Below are positions 55,689 to 64,000 of a DNA stretch of 64,000 bases, one piece after another. Origin of the DNA: Bacillus sp. Xin1 (GTDB lineage: Bacteria > Bacillota > Bacilli > Bacillales > Bacillaceae_G). Numbering within the stretch: position 1 is the first letter of the stretch; every line of letters starts with the position of its first letter. The DNA lies in NCBI RefSeq assembly GCF_013314535.1, contig NZ_JABUAE010000015.1, positions 47,720-111,719 on the forward strand, written 5' to 3'. Under the pieces are notes generated by a model, which saw only the letters and a program-made list of their open reading frames with translations, did no database searches and was not told the DNA's origin. The position numbers and the translations under genes are program-made.

Positions 55689-56630
55689 TTACTGTTTCAT
55701 TTTATTTGCTTGTCCCCTATCAGAGATTCTGCTCGTAGGCACAGAAGAAAGCTCAATGGTCGTATCCATACTCTTATCCGTAAGCTCAATCATAGCATTC
55801 TCATGCTTGATCTGGTCCAAATCCCACACCATCCCATGAAACTCATTATGTTGCCCGCTCACCTTCAAAACACTTTTTGTTTTACTTGAAGGCTGTATCT
55901 GTAAATTGGTAAATTGATTCCCACTAGCCTCATTCGGTATCGTGGAATGACTATCCATGTAAATCATGTTTACACAATCCTCTAAAGAAAAATTCAGAAA
56001 CCGATTCGCATTTATCCAAGCATATCCAGAATTCGGTTTACCTACTTTTAACTGTACTCCATTCTTCATCCCTACTACCTTAACGTTTTCGAAGTTAACA
56101 AAAGAAATTTCATGTTCTCTTCCGCCGGCGTATAACGATATACCTGTTCCCTTGTTTGTTTCAGACCAATTGATGATATTTATATCCTTTATATGTGTTT
56201 TGTTCCAAGTGTTATAATATTTATGTTTACCATCTAAATAGATTACTTCCGAGTTAAAATTCGCATCATCAATGGCAATATAGGCCCCTTCAATGGAAGC
56301 ATTCTTCTCAAGTTCAATCACCCTAAAGTTACCATCAACAATGAACTGCGTTCCATACCCGAATAATAGCTTAACACCTTGCTTCACAACGATAGGCGAG
56401 GTAATCTTGTACTTCCTGTCATCAAGCAAAACAATCTTTATTTTATTATCCTTTGCTTTATTGATCGCTGATTGAATTTTATCAGAATCATTTTTCCCTT
56501 TAAAATCCTCAACGTATATCTTCTCTTTTCGATCTGAATTAGAATGATTTTGATAGTAAAAAACAAGAATAACGAGTGCTATACCTAAGAAGATTAAACC
56601 AATCATTTTTTTCATCGTACTCATCCTCAT
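55689..56630 (-). CDS. Membrane-anchored beta-helix protein, paralogue of the 53,883 protein
   Basis: 313 residues. The ATG at 56630 has GAGAGGAAACTAAAT upstream; the ATG at 56615 is also possible. An N-terminal signal anchor (MIGLIFLGIALVILVFYYQ) is followed by a beta-helix whose rungs align with the convergent protein: YKITSPIVVKQGVKLLF against YTISSPIVMKSNVHLEM, GNFRVIELEKNASIEGAYIA against GNFQVFELQKDTSISGGSIE, and SRISDRGQAN against TSILDRGLYN. It lacks the C-terminal domain of its relative. Likely an extracellular polysaccharide lyase/hydrolase-like or binding protein tethered to the membrane. Confidence 0.8.
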   Translation of the reverse strand: MRMSTMKKMIGLIFLGIALVILVFYYQNHSNSDRKEKIYVEDFKGKNDSDKIQSAINKAKDNKIKIVLLDDRKYKITSPIVVKQGVKLLFGYGTQFIVDGNFRVIELEKNASIEGAYIAIDDANFNSEVIYLDGKHKYYNTWNKTHIKDINIINWSETNKGTGISLYAGGREHEISFVNFENVKVVGMKNGVQLKVGKPNSGYAWINANRFLNFSLEDCVNMIYMDSHSTIPNEASGNQFTNLQIQPSSKTKSVLKVSGQHNEFHGMVWDLDQIKHENAMIELTDKSMDTTIELSSVPTSRISDRGQANKMKQ

Positions 56631-56686
56631 ATTTAGTTTCCTCTCTTCGGTTCGTTATATATAAATACCCTATTGTCACCTTCAAA

Positions 56687-56953
56687 TATGAAAGTGGGGG
56701 TTTTCTTCATCCCCCACTGATTATCAGCCCTCACCAATCGGGCTTTTACGGGCAGTTTATCTCCCATCTACCTTCTTTAGAAAAGCAGAAGCGGCTCGTT
56801 CAAAATCGTAGGACGTTGGAGCTCCCGACAGAGAGGCGCTTTTTGCCTCGTCCGAGGGAGCGAAACGGCTGGAGATTTTAGCCGCTAGAGCTGGACATTG
56901 CTTTCGCCGAATTTTGAGGCGGGAGTATTACTGCCCTAAAATAGCGGGATAAA
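56687..56953 (+). repeat. bcr1 copy D interrupted by a nested element
   Basis: The left half (GAAAGTGGGGGTTTTC, CCCCCACTGATTATCAGCCC, ACGGGCAG, TCTCCCATCTACCTTCTTT) and the right half (TTGCTTTCGCCGAATTTTGA, GGCGGGAG, TACTGCC, GCGGGATAAA) of bcr1 are separated by about 120 bp. The first 20 bp are partly lost and the right half has lost several bases, so this copy is probably no longer mobile. Confidence 0.85.
56778..56899 (+). repeat. Nested structured repeat inside bcr1 copy D
   Basis: About 120 bp starting AGAAAAGCAGAAGCGGCTCG and ending TTTTAGCCGCTAGAGCTGGA plus CAT. It folds as three nested stems: AGCGGCT/AGCCGCT (outer), GCTCCC/GGGAGC (middle), GAGGC/GCCTC (inner, GCTTTTT loop). I recognise the AGAAGCGGCT...AGCCGCTAGAGCTGGACA pattern as a dispersed intergenic element of Bacillus and Geobacillus but cannot name it firmly. 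GC content is clearly higher than the surroundings. Confidence 0.75.
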
Positions 56954-57277
56954 ACAAGATTAAAAGATAAGAAGACTACCATACATTCCTCAAGAACTGA
57001 TATGATCTCCCCTAAACAGGAAAAATATAAAAACTCCTTTGAATAAGAATGTTTTTAGCTTTATTGATAGGTAGATTTTACTAAAAAGAGACCGATTGGA
57101 TTTTATAACATTTTTTACAACTATTACCTCTTTTATTTTCGTGCAGATAGATGTTTTTTGCAAGCAAAAGGTGTATTTCTTTTCCTTACAGATTTACGTC
57201 GAAAGTGTCAACAGAAAACACATTAATCTATCTTGTTTAGAAGGAATAACGTTTTTCACAGTAGGGGGTAATAAATA

Positions 57278-57297
57278 TTCTTAAGTTGATGAGCATA
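57278..57297 (-). mobile_element. Solitary IS231-like terminal inverted repeat
   Basis: TTCTTAAGTTGATGAGCATA is, in reverse complement, TATGCTCATCAACTTAAGAA, which differs at two positions from the IS231 end CATGCCCATCAACTTAAGAA as I remember it. No transposase frame is visible to its left. It probably marks a deleted IS231 or mobile insertion cassette. The rest of the gap 56,954-57,484 shows no gene. Confidence 0.6.
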
Positions 57298-57484
57298 GGG
57301 AGAAACCTAAGGTATTAACAATTCTAGTTCTATACATGTGAGCGAGCACGTTATCACAGAGGAGATTTTTCTTATGATAGCGCGCTTTTTTATTTACACT
57401 ATGTTCCTTCGTTTTAGAAAAAGATATAATATAAAACTTATATATAAAATTCTTTATATTACAACTAAAAAAGGAGAGTGTATA

Positions 57485-58921
57485 TTGAAAATACGAACAA
57501 TACTGATAGTAATTACTGCATATGGCTTGTTATGCACGGCCTCTATCTATACATATACAAAACAGATAGCCAATCCAGTTATAAGTGATGTCGGTAGATT
57601 GCTTCCTACAAAGATTAAACGGGTTGAAAATGTAGCGGATGAACAAGCATTAACGAAACTCGTTACAGATGCAAATGTTTCAGGTGAGAAGATTTCAATT
57701 GCGGGAATGCAGCATAGCCAAGGCGGACAGACTTATTATCCAAATGGTACAGTGCTTAATATGAAAGGATATAATAAAATATTAGATTTTGATCCAGAAA
57801 AAAAGAGAATTCGCGTACAAAGCGGTATGACATGGGATGATATTCAAAAGAAAGTAAATTCATATGGCCTTGCGGTGCAAGTGATGCAGTCGCAAAATAT
57901 TTTTACAGTTGGTGGTTCATTAAGTGTAAATGTACATGGACGCGATATTCGTCATGAAGCACTCATTGATACAGTAGAATCGTTTCGATTGTTAACGGCA
58001 GATGGTACGGTTAAGAATGTAAGTAGAGAAGAAAATGCTGACTTGTTTCCTTATGTGATTGGAGGTTACGGTTTATTCGGTGTGATCTTAGATGTGACGC
58101 TTAAGTTAACGGATGACGAGCTATATACGATGCAGACAAAAACGCTAGATTATAAGGAATATACATCCTATTTTAAAGAAAAGGTGAAAAAGGACGAGAA
58201 CGTTCGCATGCACTTAGCCCGTATTTCCGTAGCCCCAACCTCATTTTTAAAAGAAATGTATGTGACAGATTATGTTTTAGAAGAGAATCAAAATAAACGG
58301 GAAGAATACAGCGAACTAAAAGAAGAAAATATTATTGCTGCGCCGAAGTTTTTCCTTGGATTATCAAGGTATAGCGACTGGGGAAAAAATACGTTTTGGG
58401 ATATACAAAGGAACTACATTGAGCGCATAAATGGAACATATGAAACTCGAAATAATGTGATGCGATCAGATAGTACTTTTATGGAATACGAAAATCCAAA
58501 TCGAACAGAGATTTTACAAGAATATTTCGTACCGATCGATCAATTTACAGCTTATATAGATGATTTGCGAACTGTATTAAACAAAGAAGAATTAAACCTT
58601 CTTAACATTACGATCCGTTATGTAGAAAAAAATGAGAATGCCGTTTTATCCTATGCAAAAGATGATATGTTTGCGCTTGTGCTCCTTATTAATCAAGGAC
58701 GTTCTGAGGGTGAAATAAAGAAGACGAAAACAGTGTTAGGGAAGATGATAGATGTTACTTTAAAGCACAATGGAAGTTATTATTTACCGTATTATTCCTA
58801 CCCGACAAAACAACAACTGAAGCAGGCATATCCTCGTATAGAAGAATTCCTTCAAAAGAAGAAAGAAATTGATCCGCAAGAACGGTTTGTAAATTTATTT
58901 TATAAGGAGTACCGTGAATGA
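57485..58921 (+). CDS. Membrane-anchored FAD-binding oxidase (BBE/FAD_binding_4 type)
   Basis: 478 residues from TTG 57485, which has AAAAGGAGAGTGTATA upstream; the longer frame from 57338 is hydrophobic noise without a site. N-terminal signal anchor ([20 protein letters not shown]). FAD_binding_4 (PCMH) domain at about 60-220: [56 protein letters not shown] (flavin-linking histidine region) and [21 protein letters not shown]-terminal substrate domain. Such enzymes oxidise alcohols or sugars. Coupled to the following MFS gene by an ATGA overlap. Confidence 0.88.
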   Translation: MKIRTILIVITAYGLLCTASIYTYTKQIANPVISDVGRLLPTKIKRVENVADEQALTKLVTDANVSGEKISIAGMQHSQGGQTYYPNGTVLNMKGYNKILDFDPEKKRIRVQSGMTWDDIQKKVNSYGLAVQVMQSQNIFTVGGSLSVNVHGRDIRHEALIDTVESFRLLTADGTVKNVSREENADLFPYVIGGYGLFGVILDVTLKLTDDELYTMQTKTLDYKEYTSYFKEKVKKDENVRMHLARISVAPTSFLKEMYVTDYVLEENQNKREEYSELKEENIIAAPKFFLGLSRYSDWGKNTFWDIQRNYIERINGTYETRNNVMRSDSTFMEYENPNRTEILQEYFVPIDQFTAYIDDLRTVLNKEELNLLNITIRYVEKNENAVLSYAKDDMFALVLLINQGRSEGEIKKTKTVLGKMIDVTLKHNGSYYLPYYSYPTKQQLKQAYPRIEEFLQKKKEIDPQERFVNLFYKEYRE

Positions 58922-59448
58922 CATATAAAAGATTTATAACTTCACAAAGTATCATCATGATGGCCGGTAGTATGGTATTCCCCTTTTACATACTGCTGCT
59001 TCGAAATGTCGGAGATAGTTTCTCTCAATTCGGCTGGGCATATGGCTTATTTGCGTTAACTTCAGCTTTAGTGTACCCATTAGTTGGGAAGATTTCAGAT
59101 AAAATTGGAGATCAAAAACTATTAATTGTATACGCTTGGTCTATGGCGGTATTAATGCTCTGTTTTCCCATTGCTACAGGAGTTTGGCACGTTTACATTC
59201 TACAAATTATGATGGGATGCTTAGGTGCCGTGCAACGAAACACCGAAAAAACATCACTCGCCCGGAAAGTAGAAAGTAAAGAAGCAGGCTATGAAATAGG
59301 AAAATACCACGTATGGACTTCAATTGGTGGTGCAGTAGCTGTCATCATAACAGGCTATCTAGTCGACTTTTTAACGATTGGTACCATTTTTTATATCGCT
59401 TCCGTTTTATATATGGTGAGTGGTATTGTGATAGTGAGGCAGAAATAA
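58918..59448 (+). CDS. Half-size MFS-like membrane protein (about six helices)
   Basis: 176 residues, ATG at 58918 overlapping the previous stop. About five to six helices, with MFS motif [20 protein letters not shown] between helices 2 and 3. The second half of a standard 12-helix MFS carrier is absent, and a clear terminator follows, so this is not just an open end at a frameshift within the window. It could be a natural dimer-forming half transporter, or a gene shortened at its 5' or 3' end. It may export or import the substrate/product of the FAD oxidase. Confidence 0.8.
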   Translation: MTYKRFITSQSIIMMAGSMVFPFYILLLRNVGDSFSQFGWAYGLFALTSALVYPLVGKISDKIGDQKLLIVYAWSMAVLMLCFPIATGVWHVYILQIMMGCLGAVQRNTEKTSLARKVESKEAGYEIGKYHVWTSIGGAVAVIITGYLVDFLTIGTIFYIASVLYMVSGIVIVRQK

Positions 59449-59463
59449 GAAAACAGTAAAATA

Positions 59464-59504
59464 AATAACCGGTTCCTTAATATACAGGGAATCGGTTATT
59501 TTGT
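59464..59504 (+). terminator. Terminator of the FAD oxidase-MFS pair
   Basis: AACCGGTTCC / GGAATCGGTT imperfect stem followed by ATTTTG. Confidence 0.7.
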
Positions 59505-59635
59505 GTCTAAACGTACAATGTTCTTTTTTGGATATGGTGAGGCCTTTAGAATTCAACATAAAAAAACCCGTCGATGACGATCACTCTTGCTCAATTAAAG
59601 CTACCCTTTAGTTCAAGAAGAAAAAGAAGTATGAA

Positions 59636-59851
59636 TCAATCTGAATCAGGTCTTATCTCTCTAACTCCTAAGATATTTCCTGATCTTGCATCAACCTCTA
59701 CAATGAATCTTTTGTTATCTTTTGCTGAAATATAGAATTTATAAAACATTACTCCATATATTAGATGCATTTTTACACGTTCAACATTTCCAGGTACTTG
59801 TTTAAGGGCTATACCTTGAGCATAATCCACCATTAGTATTCTTTCATACAC
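59636..59851 (-). CDS. Small PepSY-domain protein without signal peptide
   Basis: 71 residues from GTG 59851 with a perfect AAGGAGGAATTTTAA upstream. Residues about 10-70 form one PepSY repeat: AQGIALKQVPGNVERVKMHL, YKFYISAKDNKRFIVEVDAR, SGNILGVREI. PepSY modules inhibit or chaperone proteases at the cell surface, but here no signal peptide or membrane helix is visible, so the protein is probably cytoplasmic or a shortened derivative of a secreted PepSY protein. The weak hairpin CGTC/GACG plus T-run at 59,566-59,590 could terminate it. Confidence 0.75.
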   Translation of the reverse strand: MYERILMVDYAQGIALKQVPGNVERVKMHLIYGVMFYKFYISAKDNKRFIVEVDARSGNILGVREIRPDSD

Positions 59852-59967
59852 TTAAAATTCCTCCTTAATTTTATTTTTGAAATATATTATGAAGAAAAGA
59901 AAAAAGTGCTTGTACCAATTAATCAAGATTATAAATTTTCCCTTACATATTATTAGGAGTCCTGACG

Positions 59968-60119
59968 TATGCCCATCAAGTCAAGAATTTGAGATTGCCC
60001 CATCGCTATCAAGCTAAAATTTTATAGTACCCTCAGAACGAAATTTTGTGCTAACTTGTAACAAAAAATCTCATTTTTTCGTTTTGGGGTAATTCTGAAT
60101 TCATAAGTTGATAAGCATG
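59968..60119 (+). mobile_element. IS231-derived miniature element (MITE/MIC-like), 152 bp
   Basis: Left end TATGCCCATCAAGTCAAGAA and right end TTCATAAGTTGATAAGCATG are inverted copies that each differ at three positions from the IS231 terminal repeat CATGCCCATCAACTTAAGAA. The 110-bp interior has no ORF, but contains complementary ACGAAAT/TTTCGT stretches, so it can fold back. No exact target duplication is seen at the borders, so it is old. It would be mobilised only in trans by an IS231 transposase. Confidence 0.7.
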
Positions 60120-60265
60120 TGTAATAATCCGCAAGTAATCAATACGAATAACTAGAAATTGGAGAATTTAATATACTTTCAAAATAACAAATTGTTATGG
60201 TAATATTTCCAATGTATAATTATGGTATTATTTGTTTTTATGAAAAAAATACGGGGGAATTTTTA

Positions 60266-61078
60266 ATGAAAAAAATCATACTAGGGGCACTAACAACCTC
60301 CTTTTTATTGGCTGGATGTAATAATTCTACTGAAAGCAAACCAGTCGATACAAAAAAGACTGCGGCAGAAGAATCAACGAAATCTACAAAAAATGAGGAT
60401 AAACAGGATACAAATTTGAAAAAAACTGAAGAAGTTTTATCACCTACTAATCAGAGTACAAAAGATTTCATCACACCATTATTAGTAGAAGCAGAAACAA
60501 CTGCTGATATTATGACAATACAAATACAAGAAGATATGAAACAAAAACTTGAAGAAATTAATAAAAAAATGCAAGCAAGTCTTCAAAAGAATTATACGTG
60601 GTACATGGAGTATATAAAAGCAGCACAGCCTGGAGAAAAATTAGCATATCATGAAAATATGGGAATTACACAGGAAGAATATAAACTGTTCCTATCATCT
60701 GATCAATATATGAAACTTGTTAAAGGACAAGAAGGGAAAATTCACTTCAAAAAAATCAGTGACAATGTATACGAGATTCAAACGAATTCTCCAATCAAAT
60801 TATTAAACAAAGTTCAAATTGATTTTGCCAGCAATACATTAAAAACAGAGTTTGGTACACTAAATTACGATGATAAAATCCCAGCTGACGATGGTCAAAA
60901 AATAACTGGAAGATGGAATGGTGAACAGTGGAAACTAAGCATCGGTAGCTTCACCGCAACGTATGCAATTGGTCAACTTGAAGACTCTAAGAAAACAATT
61001 ATTTACATAACAGCAAAAGGTCTTTTAGATGGTAAAACAATCAATCAAAATCAAGTGATTGAATTTAAAGCACAATAA
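60266..61078 (+). CDS. Lipoprotein of unknown function
   Basis: 270 residues from the ATG at 60266 (ACGGGGGAATTTTTA upstream; the frame is open further left without a site). Signal peptide with lipobox LAGC (Cys18), then a Ser/Thr/Lys/Glu-rich linker (about 20-70), a helical segment (TTADIMTIQIQEDMKQKLEE) and a C-terminal beta domain (about 150-270: FKKISDNVYEIQTNSPIKLL, KITGRWNGEQWKLSIGSFTA). Anchored to the outer membrane face. Family not recognised. A strong terminator follows. Confidence 0.8.
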   Translation: MKKIILGALTTSFLLAGCNNSTESKPVDTKKTAAEESTKSTKNEDKQDTNLKKTEEVLSPTNQSTKDFITPLLVEAETTADIMTIQIQEDMKQKLEEINKKMQASLQKNYTWYMEYIKAAQPGEKLAYHENMGITQEEYKLFLSSDQYMKLVKGQEGKIHFKKISDNVYEIQTNSPIKLLNKVQIDFASNTLKTEFGTLNYDDKIPADDGQKITGRWNGEQWKLSIGSFTATYAIGQLEDSKKTIIYITAKGLLDGKTINQNQVIEFKAQ

Positions 61079-61087
61079 TTCATAAGA

Positions 61088-61138
61088 GAAAAAGGATAGA
61101 TAATAGTAGAATATTCTACTGCATCTATCCTTTTTTAA
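61088..61138. terminator. Terminator shared by the lipoprotein and dnaB-like genes
   Basis: AAAAGGATAGAT / ATCTATCCTTTT with an inner AGTAGAATATTCTACT palindrome; runs of A and T on both sides. Confidence 0.85.
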
Positions 61139-61156
61139 AGGATTCAAAAAACATTT

Positions 61157-62446
61157 CTACTCTTCCCTCTCTACAAATCTCCCAAACTCCTTCAAAAACC
61201 TTAGCTTCATTGTCCCAACAGGTCCATTTCGATGCTTTGCGATTTGAATTTCTGTTATATCTTTATGCTCTGTATCCTTATCATAATAATCCTCCCGATA
61301 CATAAGCATAATCAAATCCGCATCCTGCTCAATCTGCCCTGTCTCCCTTAAGTCAGACAAAATCGGGCGCTTATCTTGACGTGACTCTACACCGCGGGAT
61401 AACTGTGACAGTGCAATGACACATACATTTAAATCACGTGCCATTAACTTCAGCTTACGAGAGATTTCACTCATTTCTTGAAACCTGTTTCCTCTATAGT
61501 TTGAATCACCTGTAATAAGCTGCAAGTAATCAATTATTACAAGCAGCTTTTTATCCTCATACTTTCGCTTCAATTTACGCACCTGCATCCAAATCTCTTG
61601 TGTTGTAACGCCAGCTTTATCATAGATTTCCATGGGCAGATCTCCAATTTCCGCAAATGCCTGGCTCATTTTCCCCCAGTCATCTATCGTAAAGCGATGC
61701 TTTGGATTTTTCATCCTTTCCCCTGATACACTCCCCAAACAAGAAAGCATCCGTTTCAACAATTGCTTATTGCTCATCTCTAGAGAAAACAATCCAACTG
61801 CCGCATCCGATTTCGCCGCATGAAGCGCAATATTTAAAGCAAACGCCGTTTTTCCAATCGAAGGCCGCGCCCCAATCACAACGAAGTCACCTTCCTGCAA
61901 GCCACACGTCATCTTATTGAAGGCTGAAAAACCTGTCTCAATGCCCGTTAGTTCCTCTGTATCTTGATGGAGCTCTTCATAAAGGTCGACTAACATATCC
62001 TTCAAATCAAAATCTAATGTACAATCCCCTTCTTCTAGTTTACAAAGCGCTGTAATCGTCTCGCCAATTACTTTCTCATCTTTCTCCGCAAGAAGCCGTT
62101 CACACATGTTATGTGCTGCACTGCCTGCCTGATTCATTTTCCACGCGCTCCGAACAAGCCCCTCATAATATGAGAAGTTAGCTGTAGTAGGAACACTCTC
62201 CATCATATTTACAAAATACTCAATCCCGCCAATTTGCTTCAAAAAGTCGGGATTCATCTTCGAAACGAGCATAACAAGATCAATCTTCTGTCCACTTTCC
62301 TCTATTTCTCGCATCAACCGAAATACCGTTTGATGCACCGCCGTAGAAAAATGGTGCTCAGTGAGCCGGCATTCCTGAATCAATTCTCCCTCAAGCAATA
62401 AAGAACCTAATACCGTCTGTTCCGCCTCGATATTTTGAATGCTCAT
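61157..62446 (-). CDS. DnaB-family replicative DNA helicase (paralogue)
   Basis: 429 residues from the ATG at 62446; an ATG at 62455 is possible, but AGGAG is then only one base away. N-terminal DnaB domain (IEAEQTVLGSLLLEGELIQE, FSTAVHQTVFRLMREIEESG). RecA-like C-domain with Walker A GARPSIGKTAFALNIA (about 193-208), FSLEMSNKQLL, Walker B LLVIIDYLQLI, H4 motif LSQLSRGVESRQDKRPILSD, LRETGQIEQDADLIMLMYRE. Hexameric 5'-3' helicase. It follows a DnaD-domain gene with a four-base overlap, so it is probably a phage- or element-type replication pair and not the housekeeping dnaC. Confidence 0.9.
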   Translation of the reverse strand: MSIQNIEAEQTVLGSLLLEGELIQECRLTEHHFSTAVHQTVFRLMREIEESGQKIDLVMLVSKMNPDFLKQIGGIEYFVNMMESVPTTANFSYYEGLVRSAWKMNQAGSAAHNMCERLLAEKDEKVIGETITALCKLEEGDCTLDFDLKDMLVDLYEELHQDTEELTGIETGFSAFNKMTCGLQEGDFVVIGARPSIGKTAFALNIALHAAKSDAAVGLFSLEMSNKQLLKRMLSCLGSVSGERMKNPKHRFTIDDWGKMSQAFAEIGDLPMEIYDKAGVTTQEIWMQVRKLKRKYEDKKLLVIIDYLQLITGDSNYRGNRFQEMSEISRKLKLMARDLNVCVIALSQLSRGVESRQDKRPILSDLRETGQIEQDADLIMLMYREDYYDKDTEHKDITEIQIAKHRNGPVGTMKLRFLKEFGRFVEREE

Positions 62447-63309
62447 GGCCTCCATCCATGCTCCTGTAAGAATTTCTGCAACTCTTCTTCAGATGGAGTA
62501 TTCTTCTCCCACTCCTCACACTCCGCCAAAAACTTCTCCGTCTCTTGCATACCAGGCGGCTCCTTCTTCCGAAACTTCACTTCTGCTTGTTCCACGTCAC
62601 TCAGCTTCATATAGCCTTTTCTATGCCACTCCCGCAAAATTCCTTTCACATAACCAATCGTCCGCTTATTATTCTCAACCGCAATCTGAAGTGCCCTTAA
62701 CACAAGCTCCTCCGATAAATCTGTCATCCACTCACTTAATTCTTCCGCCACATAAGGCGACAAACTACCGAAATTTTGTTCATAAAACAGAAATACACCG
62801 TTTCCCTTGTCCTCCTCCTCTTCCTCACCTTGTTCCTCTGCCCCATACTGATCAATCAGCTCCTCTGTAACAATATCAGACACATCATACGGCGAACCGA
62901 ATTGCTCTAAAAGTAGCGGTATACTCATCTCATCCTCCAAACACTTCCGAAGAAACATCTTAACAAACTCTTCACTTTTCACACCCTTCAGCTCACGCAG
63001 CACACACTTCTCCACATTCGTACTCGTAATCGGATTATAACGAAGCCAATTTAATATAAATAACTCCTTCGTTTCCGCATCGTACAAGATCTTTCCATAA
63101 TCAACAAAGCGTTGCAGCAACTTCTCAACAGTCTCCCGGTTATAACCAGTCTCCATCTCCGCCAAACGCTTCGGCAGCGAATAAATCCCGCACTGCGTCG
63201 TCTTCGAACAAGTCAGCAAATAAAGATAGAAATAGCGCTCCTCCGGCGTTAAATCCAAAACAAAATCATCCTGCCAAAAATTCACCTGTACATTACGGTA
63301 TATTGCCAT
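62443..63309 (-). CDS. DnaD-domain replication initiation protein
   Basis: 288 residues. The N-terminal winged-helix region (FWQDDFVLDLTPEERYFYLY, CGIYSLPKRLAEMETGYNRE) is followed by an acidic linker (AEEQGEEEEEDKGNG, about 155-170). The DnaB_2/DnaD C-domain is at about 172-245 (FYEQNFGSLSPYVAEELSEW, ALQIAVENNKRTIGYVKGIL, EWHRKG). Such proteins load the DnaB helicase at origins. GGAGGAATAAAG precedes the ATG at 63309. No phage structural, integrase or terminase genes are seen nearby. Confidence 0.88.
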   Translation of the reverse strand: MAIYRNVQVNFWQDDFVLDLTPEERYFYLYLLTCSKTTQCGIYSLPKRLAEMETGYNRETVEKLLQRFVDYGKILYDAETKELFILNWLRYNPITSTNVEKCVLRELKGVKSEEFVKMFLRKCLEDEMSIPLLLEQFGSPYDVSDIVTEELIDQYGAEEQGEEEEEDKGNGVFLFYEQNFGSLSPYVAEELSEWMTDLSEELVLRALQIAVENNKRTIGYVKGILREWHRKGYMKLSDVEQAEVKFRKKEPPGMQETEKFLAECEEWEKNTPSEEELQKFLQEHGWRP

Positions 63310-63588
63310 CTTTATTCCTCCTATTCCTTAATGAAACATATGTAATTTGCGGTTCCATGATGTATATAGGGATAAGAAAGGAATTTTGGCGGGGTTATTT
63401 TATATTTTTTAAAAAATGACTACGACTACTTTTACTTCGAAGAAATGCTTGTAGTTGTTTTTTTGTTTTGTTTTTGTTTCTTTTTAGTGATTTATTTATT
63501 GGGATGGGGTTGTAAGGGGCTTAGTAGGAGTTCTTTTCATATGTACATGGTCGACAGTGCTGTGTATGTTTCTAAATGTAGCTTTGAA

Positions 63589-63745
63589 ATAAAGTGAAAC
63601 TTTAATCAGTGGGGGTTTTCTTCATCCCCCACTGATTATTAGTTGAACCAATCGGGCTGTTACGGGCAGTTTATCTCCCACCTAACTTCTTTGCTCCCAC
63701 CGAATTTTGAGGTGGGAGTATTACTGCCCGTTAATGCGGGATAAA
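63589..63745 (+). repeat. bcr1 repeat, full-length copy E
   Basis: ATAAAGTGAAACTTTAATCA to GTTAATGCGGGATAAAG with all internal blocks intact (CCCCCACTGATTATTAGTTG, ACGGGCAG, CTCCCACCTAACTTCTTTGC / GAGGTGGGAG). ATAAA lies on both sides. The flanking DNA (63,310-63,588 and 63,746-64,000) shows no recognisable gene. Confidence 0.9.
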
Positions 63746-64000
63746 GCTTGATCAAAAATCCTGTTTTGAAATGCAAGACTTTTTCTTGTTCAGCAATCGG
63801 ACCAGATTGTTGAGGAAGAGTTGCCGATTTTACAGAAGGTAAATTAGTTTAAGATTAATGGTGGTGAACCGTATCATAAGTTTTATTGTTCAAGTTTTAC
63901 CATTTAAATGGTATTCATTATTTAATTTCCATTCAAATACCTCCCGATGTTTTACAAGCAGTCAATCGTATTAAAAGGCCGACATATACTAGTTTGGAAA

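Noticed and set aside
57096-57284. 62-codon plus-strand ORF before the FAD oxidase, considered as an IS231 transposase remnant
   Set aside because: The translation shows no DDE transposase motif and there is no ribosome site; only the inverted repeat at its end is supported.
63746-64000. Possible gene remnant after bcr1 copy E
   Set aside because: One frame reads a protein-like QQSDQIVEEELPILQKVN, but a stop follows and no family is recognisable.

Overview
This window is chromosomal DNA of a Bacillus cereus group organism (B. cereus / thuringiensis / anthracis relatives). I infer this from low-GC Firmicute codon use, strong AGGAGG-type ribosome sites, the gene order ecsB-ecsA / hit / yhaH / scoC / yhaI / prsA / yhaL / yhaM-yhaN-yhaO as remembered from Bacillus subtilis, several copies of the roughly 155-bp bcr1 repeat, which is specific to this group, IS231-like termini, and paired InhA and thermolysin-type proteases. 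No database search was possible, so all names rest on sequence recognition.

Layout. 1-27,000 is the conserved ecs-prsA-yhaMNO backbone. Compared with B. subtilis it is interrupted by a glycerol block (glpP, glpF, glpK, glpD on the minus strand, with two antiterminator-type leader hairpins and a CcpA-type site over the glpF promoter), two secreted metalloproteases (thermolysin family and immune inhibitor A), a membrane-anchored alpha/beta hydrolase and a Rap-Phr signalling pair. ScoC/Hpr, PrsA and the proteases lie close together, a plausible functional group because ScoC is a protease repressor and PrsA a secretion foldase. 27,000-46,000 is accessory and rearranged: small hypothetical genes, a NarL-type two-component system, a drug exporter, a dead IS200/IS605 element, a secreted DUF6973-type protein placed between two copies of an acetyltransferase 5' region, a repeat-rich sortase substrate, a FadR-like regulator with a fatty acid hydroxylase-like enzyme, a DNase I-fold protein, an S66 peptidase, gene remnants, an acyltransferase and an AraC regulator.

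46,000-53,800 is a Wzx/Wzy-type exopolysaccharide operon: Wzz-like polysaccharide co-polymerase, a BY-kinase-like protein that has lost its P-loop, initiating sugar transferase, epimerase, flippase, polymerase and two glycosyltransferases. It is followed by two convergent, paralogous beta-helix proteins (53,883-56,630) that may act on the polymer. 57,000-64,000 holds a membrane-tethered FAD oxidase followed by a half-size MFS protein, a PepSY mini-protein, an IS231-derived miniature element, a lipoprotein and a DnaD-DnaB replication gene pair without other phage genes.

The most interesting non-coding signals are a probable structured RNA between ecsA and hit (repeated GGGGTGTC motifs, long closing stem, strong terminator), a second structured element nested inside a bcr1 copy, a three-copy palindromic repeat around the glp/npr/inhA insertions, a related pair of about 100-bp elements, and the Phr locus with a duplicated signal-like motif and a frame disruption.
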